Counted from the first letter of the stretch, positions 51,738 through 63,895 are shown. The stretch is DNA of 64,000 nt from DASRHT01 sp035293765 (GCA_035293765.1 DATGMF010000081.1:1-64000), one strand, 5' to 3'. The notes: generated from the letters alone by a model not told the origin. Translations and numbers: made by a program.

Positions 51738-53390
51738 ATGCGCTTCTCGTTACGCTCAAAGATGAGCAAAGTCCTCTCTATTGTGGCCCTTACATCTGTC
51801 GTGGTCGGGCTGATGATGACAGGCGCAATGTTGACAGTCCCAACTGCCCAGGCAGCCGGTCAGAACGCCTCAGCCGCAAAAATGCATATTGAGTGTGCGG
51901 GCGCCCGTTCAGCTCTTTGTACCGAAGTTCATGACGCAAAAGCAGTCTTTGGTCCAGGTCAGTATGTTGGACACGATGAGCCTGCGACCCTTTTCTATTC
52001 TAACCAGCCTGGCGCAGGCAACCGGATGCTGTACCGGCTCCAACTGCCTACCGATCCCTCCCCCAGTCCACTCACTGCTGACAAATCATTCAATTTGCAG
52101 CTTCATATCGCCTTCTGGTTTGGTATGGCGATGTGTGACACCCAGTCTTATCCTGAGCAGCTAAACACCTGCACACCGGATAGTGATAGCAACATTGTCG
52201 ATCCCGCCGTCAGCCCCAATCATCCCGGAACGGCCTTCATGGAGATGCAGTTTTATCCTCCTGGCGGTCTGGCGTGGCCGAATGGCACCAGTTGCGATGC
52301 CAGGCAGTGGTGTGCCGCTCTCAACATCGATAGCCTTTCGGAGAACCCGGTGACCGGGCAGCTCAACAATGCCGCCTGTCTCAATGTTGCAGGCGTCGAG
52401 CCGGTCAACTTTGCCTTTATCACTAAGAACGGCGTTGCCCAGGCCCCCGCTAACCCGGTCAATTCGACGGTAGCGACCTTCACTCCTGATCGGCAGAAAG
52501 ATCTCTTTATGAACTCTGGCGATCATCTGATTGTGATCATGCAAGATACCGCTCACGGTCTGCGCATCGATATCATCGATGAGAACACGGGTCAGCATGG
52601 CTTTATGACTGCCAGCGCGGCCAACTCGTTTGGTCAGGTAAAGTTCGATCCCAATGGCACCACCTGCCAGAATATCCCCTACGATTTCCATCCGATGTAT
52701 AGCACCTCGTCTGAGCAGACGCGGGTGCCGTGGGCCGCTCACTCGTACAATATTGCTTTCTCCGATGAGATCGGGCACTTTGATTTCTGCAACGGCCCCA
52801 ATCCTATTACCGTTGGCGGAGATTGTCCTGCTGGCAACACGGAAGGCCCTGCCAGCAATCCGCGTCCAACCGATGACGACGATATTGGCTGTTTCCCGGC
52901 CTCCGCCTCCACACTAGTTCAGGTCTCCGGCTGTATAGGCAGCAATACTGGCTTTGATGGCACATCGTACCTGACGGACTGGCCCGATGGCAATCCTTTG
53001 CATCCCACCGCCGTTCGCTTCACCAGCCCACTCACAGGATGGGCCTTCAATACCAACTACAGCCGCGCAGCCTTTGAAGCCGACCTGCCCATTATCGAGA
53101 ATACCTGTAATACAGGGACCGGCGCCGGGTGTACCCTTATTCCGACAACGGACGAGGGAACGCCAGCCGCCTTCTATCCTTACTTCAGCGTCAAAGGTTC
53201 CGGTGATGATTGCACCTGGGGACTCGGGGCGCAAATTCCGGGCAGCCGCACTGACTTCGGCAAAAATAATCAGTATGGCTCCCTGCTCTCTCTGTCCTTT
53301 ACAAACGTTGGTGGCGCAGCCTTCAACGCTTTCCCAGATTTCCATCAAACACTGCCCGTGAACCCTTGTCTTACTTCCCTGTTCCAATAG
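51738..53390 (+). CDS. Secreted protein of unknown function, paralogue 1
   Basis: A 550-residue exported protein. The signal peptide (basic MRFSLRSKMSK, then a hydrophobic stretch to residue 34) ends near PTAQAAG. The mature protein is rich in Cys, Asn, Gly and Pro. It carries strongly conserved blocks shared with the next two genes: VGHDEPATLFYSN, FWFGMAMCDTQSYPEQ, FMEMQFYPPGG, FDPNGTTCQNIPYDFHPMY and YSTSSEQTRVPWAAHSYNI. I do not recognise a domain; no catalytic motif is obvious. Many paired Cys suggest disulfides. The ATG at 51738 follows GCGAGG. It is the first of three tandem copies and has its own promoter and terminator. Confidence 0.8.
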   Translation: MRFSLRSKMSKVLSIVALTSVVVGLMMTGAMLTVPTAQAAGQNASAAKMHIECAGARSALCTEVHDAKAVFGPGQYVGHDEPATLFYSNQPGAGNRMLYRLQLPTDPSPSPLTADKSFNLQLHIAFWFGMAMCDTQSYPEQLNTCTPDSDSNIVDPAVSPNHPGTAFMEMQFYPPGGLAWPNGTSCDARQWCAALNIDSLSENPVTGQLNNAACLNVAGVEPVNFAFITKNGVAQAPANPVNSTVATFTPDRQKDLFMNSGDHLIVIMQDTAHGLRIDIIDENTGQHGFMTASAANSFGQVKFDPNGTTCQNIPYDFHPMYSTSSEQTRVPWAAHSYNIAFSDEIGHFDFCNGPNPITVGGDCPAGNTEGPASNPRPTDDDDIGCFPASASTLVQVSGCIGSNTGFDGTSYLTDWPDGNPLHPTAVRFTSPLTGWAFNTNYSRAAFEADLPIIENTCNTGTGAGCTLIPTTDEGTPAAFYPYFSVKGSGDDCTWGLGAQIPGSRTDFGKNNQYGSLLSLSFTNVGGAAFNAFPDFHQTLPVNPCLTSLFQ

Positions 53391-53406
53391 AGTGAATTTT
53401 AGCAGG

Positions 53407-53440
53407 GGAGGTCACTTCCTGACGAAGTGACCTCCTCTTT
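53407..53440 (+). terminator. Terminator of paralogue 1
   Basis: GGAGGTCACTTC (53407-53418) and GAAGTGACCTCC (53424-53435) pair perfectly, followed by TCTTTTA. Confidence 0.75.
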
Positions 53441-53531
53441 TATACGCTCGTTTATGTAAATTACAACAGAATGCAAAGATACAATAGCGAATCATAACCA
53501 AATCTAAACCAATATCTTCACCTTTCTACCT

Positions 53532-53560
53532 TTGTAACTGCTAGAATTTCCCGGTATAAT
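53532..53560 (+). promoter_or_regulatory. Promoter of secreted paralogue 2
   Basis: TTGTAA (53532-53537), 17 bases, TATAAT (53555-53560). It is clearly a duplicate of the paralogue 1 promoter and has a better -10 box. Confidence 0.6.
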
Positions 53561-53657
53561 ATCAAATAGCGATCTTTATGTATTAAAAGGATTGCTTTTA
53601 CTTCTGAGGAAAAGCCCTATTGTCAATGTCCCAGTTATTTGAAAGCGAGGCCAATTG

Positions 53658-55322
53658 ATGCGCTTCTCGTTACGCTCAAGGATGAGCAGACCTTTCTCCA
53701 TCGTAGCCCTTGCTTCCGTCGTATTTGGACTGATGTTGACCGGTGCGATGTCTGGAACGCCAGCACACGCTGCCACCACTAGCGCCTTAAACGCGCACAT
53801 GACCATAAATTGTGGCGACCCTGTGCATACCGGACTGTGTACGGAAGTTCAAGACGCACAGCAGGTTTTCGGCAATGATGTCTACATCGGGCATGATGAG
53901 CCGCAAACGCTCTTCTATTCCAATGTGCCTGGCGCTGGCAACCGCATGCTGTGGCAGCTCCAGCTTCCCAGAGATCCCTCACCAGCAAACCCTGCGAACA
54001 AGTCGTTCAACTTCCAGCTCCATCCCGCTTTCTGGTTCGGCATGGCGATGTGCGACACCCAGTCATTCCCCGAACAGGTGAGCACCTGCGCGCCAGATAG
54101 CGACACGAACATCGTTGATCCTGCGGTCAGTGCCGCCCATCCAGGCGTCGCCTTCATGGAGATGCAGTTTTATCCTCCCGGCTGGGTAGCATGGCCCGCT
54201 GGCACCAGTTGCGATGCCAGGCAGTGGTGTGCCGCTCTCAACATCGATAGCCTTTCGGAGAACCCGGTGACCGGGCAGCTCAACAATGCCGCCTGTCTCA
54301 ATGTTGCAGGCGTCGAGCCGGTCAACTTTGCTTTCATCACCCATAATGGCATGTCACAGGCTCCAGCCAACCCGGTGGATTCCACCCTGGCGACCTTCAC
54401 CCCTGATCGCAATCAGGACCTCTTCATGAATTCGGGCGATCACCTCATCGTGATCATGCATGACACCCCTCATGGGTTGCGCATCGATATCTTTGATCGA
54501 GATACCGGTCAGCATGGATTCATGACCGCGAGCGCGTCCAATGGGTTTGGTCAGGTGAAGTTCGATCCCAATGGCACCACCTGCCAGAATATCCCTTCTG
54601 ACTTCCATCCGATGTACAGCACCTCGTCTGAGCAGACCCGCGTGACGTGGGCGGCCCATTCGCAGAATATTGCCTTCTCCGATGAGACCGGTCACTTTGA
54701 CTTCTGCAACGGCCCCAATACGATCACTCCTGGCGGCAACTGCCCGGTGGGCAACACGGAGGGACTGGCGAGTAGCCCGAGGCCCAGCGACGGCGATGAT
54801 AATGGCTGTTTCCCAGCGTCTTCTTCCACACGCGTACAGGTTGCTGGCTGTCAGGGCACAAACGCCGGCTTTGATGGCTCTGCCTATCAGCGCGTCTGGC
54901 CCGATGGCAATACCCGGTTACATCCAACTCCCATTCGTTTCACCAGCCCGCTCACCGGCTTTGCCTTCAACATCAACTATAACCGCGTTGGTTTTGAAGC
55001 CGATCTGCCACGTATCGAGAGCACCTGCAACCGCACTACCGGCGCGGGCTGTACGCTCATACCCATCACGGAGGCTGGAACGCCCGCTCCCTTCTATCCG
55101 TACTTCAGCATCATGAGGGATGACGGGAGCTGTACCTGGCAGTTGGGCGCTCAGATACCCGGGAGCGCAACCGACTTTGGCAAGAATAACCAGTATGGCC
55201 CATTGCTGAGCCTGGCATATACGGGACTCGGTGGAACCGTCATTCACCGCTTCAACGATTTCCGTAATGTGATGTCCAGTAATCCATGCCGGTCTTCTCT
55301 GTTTGGATTTGGGGACGACTAA
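53658..55322 (+). CDS. Secreted protein of unknown function, paralogue 2
   Basis: A 554-residue paralogue of the preceding gene with the same signal-peptide layout (MRFSLRSRMSR, cleavage near TPAHAAT) and all shared blocks, for example VYIGHDEPQTLFYSN, HPAFWFGMAMCDTQSFPEQ and SYQ-free variants of the later half. DNA from 54200 to 54331 is identical to 52283-52414 of paralogue 1, although flanking DNA differs widely; recent gene conversion is likely. In its C-terminal half (RIESTCNRTTGAGCTLIPI) it is closer to paralogue 3. It has its own promoter and terminator. Function unknown. Confidence 0.8.
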   Translation: MRFSLRSRMSRPFSIVALASVVFGLMLTGAMSGTPAHAATTSALNAHMTINCGDPVHTGLCTEVQDAQQVFGNDVYIGHDEPQTLFYSNVPGAGNRMLWQLQLPRDPSPANPANKSFNFQLHPAFWFGMAMCDTQSFPEQVSTCAPDSDTNIVDPAVSAAHPGVAFMEMQFYPPGWVAWPAGTSCDARQWCAALNIDSLSENPVTGQLNNAACLNVAGVEPVNFAFITHNGMSQAPANPVDSTLATFTPDRNQDLFMNSGDHLIVIMHDTPHGLRIDIFDRDTGQHGFMTASASNGFGQVKFDPNGTTCQNIPSDFHPMYSTSSEQTRVTWAAHSQNIAFSDETGHFDFCNGPNTITPGGNCPVGNTEGLASSPRPSDGDDNGCFPASSSTRVQVAGCQGTNAGFDGSAYQRVWPDGNTRLHPTPIRFTSPLTGFAFNINYNRVGFEADLPRIESTCNRTTGAGCTLIPITEAGTPAPFYPYFSIMRDDGSCTWQLGAQIPGSATDFGKNNQYGPLLSLAYTGLGGTVIHRFNDFRNVMSSNPCRSSLFGFGDD

Positions 55323-55343
55323 AACCGGCTCTCACTCAGAAGG

Positions 55344-55374
55344 AGGTCGCTTCTATTAAGAAGCGACCTTTTTT
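55344..55374 (+). terminator. Terminator of paralogue 2
   Basis: AGGTCGCTTC (55344-55353) pairs with GAAGCGACCT (55360-55369), directly followed by a T-run. Confidence 0.8.
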
Positions 55375-55573
55375 ACAGGGAATAGCAAGCAAGCGGTGAA
55401 GGAGTGCTAGAAAACCGCAACCAGATTGATACCAGGATTTTACCGCTTCAACACCGCTTTAGCAGTAAATCGAATGTATAATTGGTGATAGTGACCTTTT
55501 CGTGCCAGCAGGTCGCGAATCGTATTTCAAGGTGTCTCTGTGAACGTCAGTTATTTGAAAGTGAGGCCAACGA

Positions 55574-57223
55574 ATGCGCTTCTCTTCACGCTCAAGGATG
55601 AGCATCATCCTCTCTCTGGTTGCCCTTGCCTCGATGATTATTGGGCTTGTCGCAACCGGCGTATTGCCCGGACCAGCTGCCCAGGCAAGCACGACGCATT
55701 TTCACATCGACTGCGCAAGTGCAGAGTTTGCACCTTCCTGCGCAGAAGTCCTGGACTCAGAGCAGGTTTTCGGCAAAGGTGTGTATGTTGGGCATGATGA
55801 GCCATCTACGCTCTTCTACTCCAACCATCCAGGCGCAGGCAATCGTATGCAATGGCAGCTTATTCTGCCCAAAGATCCGCCGCCAACTCCACTATCCCCC
55901 ACGTCGTCATTTAATTTCCAGCTGCATCCTGCGTTCTGGTTCGGCATGGCGATGTGCGATACCCAGTCGTTCCCTGAACAGGTGAGTACCTGCACGCCGG
56001 ATAGTGACAGCAACATCGTCGATCCTGCGGTCAGCGCCAATCATCCAGGCGTCGCCTTTACGGAGATGCAGTTCTATCCTCCTGGTTGGGCGAAAAAACC
56101 CTTCGGACCTAGCTGCGATGCGACCAAGTGGTGTGCGGCTTTTAACATTGACAGCCTTTCACAGAACGCCGTTACCGGACAATCCAATAACGCTGCCTGT
56201 CTCAATGTTGCAGGTGTCGAGCCGGTTAACTTTGCCTTTATCACCAAGAATGGCGTACCACAGGCTCCAGTCAATCCCGTAGAGTCCACGCTTGCAACCT
56301 TCACTCCTGATCCTGCCAAAGATCTCTTTATGAACTCTGGGGACCGGATCATTGTGACGATGCACGATACAGCTCACGGTCTGCGCATTGACTTGAACGA
56401 TGTGAATACGCATGAGCATGGCTTTATGGTTGCCAGCGCGGCCAACTCGTTTGGTCAGGTGAAGTTCGATCCCAATGGCACCACCTGCCAGAATATCCCT
56501 TACGACTTCCATCCGATGTATAGCACCTCGTCTGAGCAGACCCGCGTGACGTGGGCGGCTCATTCGTACAACATCGCTTTCTCTGATGAGATCGGCCACT
56601 TCGACTACTGCAATGGTTCGGTGCCGGTTCCTTCTCGCGGCACCTGCCCCGTTGGCGATTTCGAGGGTCTTTCTACTAATCCGCACCCTTCCGATGGCGA
56701 CGACGCAGCCTGCCACCCGGCTTCTGATTCGACGCTGGTCCAGGTTTCTGGATGTCGGTCAACCAACTCTGGCTTCGATGGCGTTCCCTATCAGGCGGTA
56801 TGGCCCGATGGCAACACGGCTCTGCATCCGACAGCGGTCCGCTTTAGCAGCCCGCTGACTGGCGAGGACTACGACATCAACTATAAACGTGTAGCCTTTG
56901 AAGCCGATCTGCCACGTATCGAGAGCACCTGCAACCGCACTACTGGCGCGGGTTGTACGCTGATACCGATAACTGATAACGGCACTCCTGCTGCCTTCTA
57001 CCCATACTTTAGCATCAAAACCTCCGACGAGGGTGAGATGTGTACCTGGGGCCTGGGTGCGCAAATCCCGGGTAGCCGTAGTGATTTTGGCAAAAACAAT
57101 CAGTATGGGCCGCTCCTGGATCTGGCTTATACGGCTGTTGGCGGAGGGGTGATTCACCGCTTCAACGACTTCCGCCAGATCCTGTCCAAAAATCCTTGTA
57201 GGTTTGATTCCGAAGGTGATTAA
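55574..57223 (+). CDS. Secreted protein of unknown function, paralogue 3
   Basis: A 549-residue third copy. Signal peptide MRFSSRSRMSIILSLVALAS, cleavage near GPAAQAS. Conserved blocks are kept (VYVGHDEPSTLFYSN, FQLHPAFWFGMAMCDTQSF, FDPNGTTCQNIPYDFHPMY), with private changes such as AKKPFGPSCDATKW. The upstream region has diverged: TATAAT is at 55477-55482 but the -35 box is poor, so expression may differ from copies 1 and 2. ATG at 55574 follows GTGAGG. Closed by a terminator shared with the convergent clpB gene. Confidence 0.8.
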   Translation: MRFSSRSRMSIILSLVALASMIIGLVATGVLPGPAAQASTTHFHIDCASAEFAPSCAEVLDSEQVFGKGVYVGHDEPSTLFYSNHPGAGNRMQWQLILPKDPPPTPLSPTSSFNFQLHPAFWFGMAMCDTQSFPEQVSTCTPDSDSNIVDPAVSANHPGVAFTEMQFYPPGWAKKPFGPSCDATKWCAAFNIDSLSQNAVTGQSNNAACLNVAGVEPVNFAFITKNGVPQAPVNPVESTLATFTPDPAKDLFMNSGDRIIVTMHDTAHGLRIDLNDVNTHEHGFMVASAANSFGQVKFDPNGTTCQNIPYDFHPMYSTSSEQTRVTWAAHSYNIAFSDEIGHFDYCNGSVPVPSRGTCPVGDFEGLSTNPHPSDGDDAACHPASDSTLVQVSGCRSTNSGFDGVPYQAVWPDGNTALHPTAVRFSSPLTGEDYDINYKRVAFEADLPRIESTCNRTTGAGCTLIPITDNGTPAAFYPYFSIKTSDEGEMCTWGLGAQIPGSRSDFGKNNQYGPLLDLAYTAVGGGVIHRFNDFRQILSKNPCRFDSEGD

Positions 57224-57246
57224 ATCTGACAGCCGTTAGATTGGGA

Positions 57247-57280
57247 GAGGACCACTTCTCTGGAAGCGGCCCTCTTTTTT
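57247..57280. terminator. Terminator between paralogue 3 and clpB
   Basis: GAGGACCACTTC (57247-57258) pairs with GAAGCGGCCCTC (57263-57274) with two mismatches, followed by six T. It resembles the hairpins after the other two copies. Confidence 0.65.
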
Positions 57281-57299
57281 ATCAGGATGGTCAGGCTGG

Positions 57300-59900
<2,601 letters not shown>

Positions 59901-60025
59901 TGCGCCCTCTCCTCATGATCGCTATCCGTTACGCTACTTATGACGCCTCTTGTTCAACAAAGTTAACGACGTCGGCAAGCTTGCTGAGCCATAGGAAGGC
60001 TCAGATGCTCAGGCCAGTTATCAGT

Positions 60026-60054
60026 AATATACCACATTGAGTTAGCTATTGCAA
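60026..60054 (-). promoter_or_regulatory. clpB promoter
   Basis: On the reverse strand TTGCAA (60054-60049), 17 bases and TATATT (60031-60026). Upstream lies ATAGCACTC (about 60062-60070), one half of a CIRCE-type HrcA operator; the second half is not well conserved, so heat-shock control is only suggested. Confidence 0.5.
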
Positions 60055-60163
60055 AAAATATGAGTGCTATCATATCAAAGTTTATTCATACCATGCAGCA
60101 TTGTACAAATAACCAGGCTACTTTCTTGCCTGGCAGCTATTACGCGGAAAAATTCCTATTTGC

Positions 60164-60192
60164 TTGCGCAAACGAAGGTAATTTGATACTAT
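60164..60192 (+). promoter_or_regulatory. Possible promoter of the FtsK/EccC-like gene
   Basis: TTGCGC (60164-60169), 17 bases, TACTAT (60187-60192), about 97 bases before the TTG start. The rest of the region from 59901 to 60288 holds no gene. Confidence 0.4.
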
Positions 60193-60288
60193 AGCGGAAA
60201 GTCATCTGAGGATACAAGATTAATCATTACAAGTATCCTTTTCAGGATTATAGGCGTGGAAGTAGGAATATGTTGAAGAGGGGTTCCA

Positions 60289-62637
60289 TTGACTTATCAA
60301 CAGCAATCTATCATCACACGTAAGGCCCGTATCTGGCCCGAAATTCCCAAAGAGACCGTCACGTTACCAGCTCCTCCCGGCGTCACCAACACCGCCAATC
60401 CAATGATACTGTTTACTGTTCTATTCAGTACACTGGGCATGGCGTTCTATGCTTTTATCTTCTCCCTTATCAACCCGAGCATGAACAAGGTGTTTTTTGT
60501 GGGGCTGCTTGCTATGAGTGGATTTATGGCGTTGAGCTCGCTGACAACATTTTTGTATCAATGGATTCCCGCCCGTCGCCGCCTCAAGCGGTTGCGCGCC
60601 ATCTATATCAAGAGGGTATATGATGCAGAACAACGCTTGCTAATGTTGGAGCAACAGGAGCGACAGAGCCGGCTCGAGCTCGACCCACCTTTTTTCTTGC
60701 CCGATGAGCCTTCTCGCCTTTATGATGCTGTCTCGCTTGTTCCCATCATTGAGCGCAGCTTTACCAATCAGGATATGCAACTCTGGGCGCGCAGGCCGGA
60801 TGATCCCGACTTTCTCTCCGTGCGCGTCGGGATGGGAAACTGCTCTCCTGCCTTTAAAGTGAGCGCCAGCCGTAGCAGTGTGGCTAGCAATCTGCCGATG
60901 GCCTTTGTCAGGATGAACGATAAGGTAGAGGAGCTGGTAGAGAGGTATTCATCTATTACCTCGCCCATCACGGTATCTTTAAGTAAGCACGGGCCGGTAG
61001 CTATTACGGGGACCGCCAACAGGCTGGCTCAAGCGCGAGCCCTGGTCTACGCGATGGCCTGTCAGATGGTTTATCATCACTCACCTGAGGATGTGCGGAT
61101 CATTGTGCTGGCTCCCGAATCGCAGGCGGCGGCGTGGGAGTGGACGATGCACCTGCCACACACGATTGTCTACGAGCCCAGACAATCAGCCGAGAGCAAT
61201 GAAGAGGCCTGCCCGACGCATGCCGTCGCGATTGGCGCGGAGGCGATTGTCAATCTGCTTCCTATGATCTCACGCGAACTGGGTCGCCGCGAACTGCTGC
61301 TGGGCGATAGCCAGCAGGGGAAAGCGCCTTCCATTCTGCCTCGGCTCGTTATCATCGTCGATCATTTCGATAGCATTGATGATCTGGACCAGCCAACGCT
61401 AGCTCTGCCATCGCTGATACTGGATCTGCCGCATGCGCAGACCAACGGCACGATGCACAATCGACCCCGTTTAAGCGTAACGCCGTTGAAACGCCCGGAG
61501 ATGACGCTGGCGCTTAACCACGGCCCATCGCTGGGCGTTTCTGTATTGTGTATTTGTGGGGATAGGATAGACATCCCGACCACCGCTGGAGTAATGATCG
61601 ATCTGGATAAGCCATCTGCGCCCTCGCTTGCGTCGTCTGGCGGTCAGTCAACGGGAGAAGATATCGTTCCGGCGCTGTTGCAACAGGAGGCTGCGCAGGC
61701 CCGTATCCGTCTGCTCTCACCCGATCCGCCCGCTTCGCTTGTCTGCGATCACCTTGATGTCGTGCCATTTGATGGCCTGCGCTACTTTGCCCTGCGCCTG
61801 CAATCTTTGCGTTCTCTCACGACCAAACGCCTGGAAATACGGACGCAGGTGGATCTGCGCACGCTTTTTGAGCCGCCGCTTGATCTGGCAACCTATATCC
61901 CGCGGGATCGCTGGAACGATCCTACGTTCCGCTCACCCGCCGGCGCACCTTTAATGCGCGTTCCCATCGGCCTCAAGATTGGCGATGAGACGCAATATCT
62001 CGATTTAATCAAGGATGGGCCGCATGGTCTGCTGATCGGTCAAACCGGCTCCGGCAAGAGCGAACTATTGCAGACGATTATCGCCGCGCTTGCTGTCACT
62101 TACCGGCCCACCGAGGTTAATTTCCTACTCATTGACTATAAAGCAGGTCTGGCGCTCGAACCTTTTCGTCCGTTGCCGCACACCGTCGGCTTCCTCTCCA
62201 ATGTCTCTTCGCCCGCGCTGATCCAGCGTTTCATTACGATGTTGCGAGCCGAGGCAACGCGGCGCGAGATGCGGCTGAAGGAGGGGAAGGTAACTCCACG
62301 TCTGGTCATTATTATTGATGAGTTTGCCGAAATAGCGAAGCGTACGGAGGCAGTTCTGGATGAACTTTTTACCATTACCCGCGTTGGGCGCGAAATAGGC
62401 ATGCACCTGCTGCTCTCCGCCCAACGACCCGAGGGAATTATCGCTTCTAAAGTACGCGACTATGTGCAGTATCGCCTCTGTTTACGCTGCGCATCCGGTG
62501 AGGATAGCCGCGAAGTGCTACGGCGCGTCGATGCGGCATTCCTGCCCGCCAGCATTCCTGGTCGCTGCTACCTGCTGCATGGGGATAACCAGCTCGATCT
62601 GTTCCAGGCTGCACGAGTAACTATTCCTGCTGTATAG
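60289..62637 (+). CDS. FtsK/SpoIIIE-type ATPase, EccC-like (membrane part)
   Basis: A 782-residue protein. Two membrane helices (about 39-61 and 69-91) follow a short N-terminal tail. A long central region with a degenerate nucleotide fold leads to an FtsK/SpoIIIE motor domain with Walker A LIGQTGSGKSELLQ (near 583), NFLLIDYKAGLALEPF and Walker B LVIIIDEFAEIAKR (near 672). Layout and length match EccCa/EssC of type VII secretion rather than chromosome-moving FtsK. The start is TTG, preceded by GAGGGG. The next gene supplies a further ATPase domain, as in split EccCa/EccCb pairs. WXG100 substrates were not seen in the window. Confidence 0.82.
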   Translation: MTYQQQSIITRKARIWPEIPKETVTLPAPPGVTNTANPMILFTVLFSTLGMAFYAFIFSLINPSMNKVFFVGLLAMSGFMALSSLTTFLYQWIPARRRLKRLRAIYIKRVYDAEQRLLMLEQQERQSRLELDPPFFLPDEPSRLYDAVSLVPIIERSFTNQDMQLWARRPDDPDFLSVRVGMGNCSPAFKVSASRSSVASNLPMAFVRMNDKVEELVERYSSITSPITVSLSKHGPVAITGTANRLAQARALVYAMACQMVYHHSPEDVRIIVLAPESQAAAWEWTMHLPHTIVYEPRQSAESNEEACPTHAVAIGAEAIVNLLPMISRELGRRELLLGDSQQGKAPSILPRLVIIVDHFDSIDDLDQPTLALPSLILDLPHAQTNGTMHNRPRLSVTPLKRPEMTLALNHGPSLGVSVLCICGDRIDIPTTAGVMIDLDKPSAPSLASSGGQSTGEDIVPALLQQEAAQARIRLLSPDPPASLVCDHLDVVPFDGLRYFALRLQSLRSLTTKRLEIRTQVDLRTLFEPPLDLATYIPRDRWNDPTFRSPAGAPLMRVPIGLKIGDETQYLDLIKDGPHGLLIGQTGSGKSELLQTIIAALAVTYRPTEVNFLLIDYKAGLALEPFRPLPHTVGFLSNVSSPALIQRFITMLRAEATRREMRLKEGKVTPRLVIIIDEFAEIAKRTEAVLDELFTITRVGREIGMHLLLSAQRPEGIIASKVRDYVQYRLCLRCASGEDSREVLRRVDAAFLPASIPGRCYLLHGDNQLDLFQAARVTIPAV

Positions 62638-62687
62638 CGATTAACAGTTATATAAAATGACGTGGCTTATGAGGATGGAGGGAAGAT

Positions 62688-63812
62688 ATGTCTCTTTTGA
62701 TCCAGCGCACACAACTTACTGCCGCATCGGTTCAGCTCCGGCAGGCGAAAGTTGCAGATGCTATTGTGGAGAGTATCAATGCAACGTATTCGCGGGAAGA
62801 GGGCAGGAAAGACGGCATTTATTACTGGCCCGATCCCCTGCCCACACCCGACTCGACGCGTATCCCTGATCCATTGGTACTTTTTCAACCCGATGATCCC
62901 GATGCTGCACAAAGTGAGCGCCTGTCGGTTGTCCCGTTGAGCTTTCATGAAGTGCTGGCTCGAAGCAAAATAGATCAACAGCGGCCATTGATGCAGATAC
63001 CGCTCGGCCTCGTCGATAAGCCCGCGTTGCAGCAGCGCGATACGCTGCTCATGGATCTGCATGGCTCCGGCGGTGCGCTAACTGGCGGCCCCTTACTGAT
63101 CGCGGGCATGCAAAACAGCGGCAAGGCTACCGCGCTGCAAACGATTCTATTCTGGCTCACGACCCGTTATCGCCCGCACCAGTTTCGCTGCGCGGTTATC
63201 GATCCCGGTCATGACCTGGATGTTTTTCACACCCTGCCGCACCTGCACGACAACGATGGCAATCCGCTCTGGAGCGATGGCTCAACCGATGAGCAGGTAA
63301 CGCAGCTCACCAACCTCTTCTCGCGCATCCCGGCTCAACGCAGAGAAAAATATCCTGATATGCGCTGGGATGATGATACGCTACCGCAATTATGGATGCA
63401 TGGGGAGATTGTGCCACAGTTGCTGCTGATCATCAGTGAGTATCATCGTTTTGTGGAGCGTCCCGTGGCCGCGGCGGCATTGCGCAAACTGATACTCTCC
63501 ATCGCCGAGGCTCGCTCGCTGGGAGTATACGTTGTGCTCTCCTCGGCTGAAACCAGCTCGCGGCACATCCCACCGGATATTATGGGCAAAATAGGGGCAA
63601 AAATAGGTCTTTTTCTTAGCGAGCAGCAGCGTTATGATCTGTTCGGTCGCCCGCCTACAATGGAGCTTATCCCCGGACGCGGATACCTGCTAACGCGAGA
63701 TCGGGAAATCCACCAGGTGCAACTGGCCCTGCCCGTGCCTGGCGCCAGCGAATCGCAGCGCCGAGAGATCCTGAAATACGAGGTGCAATGGCTCGCAAGC
63801 CAGCTTTTATAG
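62688..63812 (+). CDS. FtsK-like EccCb-type protein with degenerate ATPase site
   Basis: A 374-residue cytoplasmic protein with an FtsK-like domain. The Walker A region reads GMQNSGKAT (near 140; Ala replaces the Ser/Thr after Lys), and the Walker B region reads LLLIISEYHRF (near 244; Asp replaced by Ser). In EccC proteins the second and third ATPase domains are likewise degenerate and bind substrate instead of turning over ATP. It lies 50 bases after the EccCa-like gene, so the two should form one machine. Only one ATPase domain is present, so it is shorter than EccCb of actinobacteria. Confidence 0.75.
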   Translation: MSLLIQRTQLTAASVQLRQAKVADAIVESINATYSREEGRKDGIYYWPDPLPTPDSTRIPDPLVLFQPDDPDAAQSERLSVVPLSFHEVLARSKIDQQRPLMQIPLGLVDKPALQQRDTLLMDLHGSGGALTGGPLLIAGMQNSGKATALQTILFWLTTRYRPHQFRCAVIDPGHDLDVFHTLPHLHDNDGNPLWSDGSTDEQVTQLTNLFSRIPAQRREKYPDMRWDDDTLPQLWMHGEIVPQLLLIISEYHRFVERPVAAAALRKLILSIAEARSLGVYVVLSSAETSSRHIPPDIMGKIGAKIGLFLSEQQRYDLFGRPPTMELIPGRGYLLTRDREIHQVQLALPVPGASESQRREILKYEVQWLASQLL

Positions 63813-63895
63813 AGTCCTACCACGATGAAACGGGGAGCTCATGCAGATGAACAAAATACGATGGGGTGTTACTGGTAGAATTTGTTTGTTTGCAG

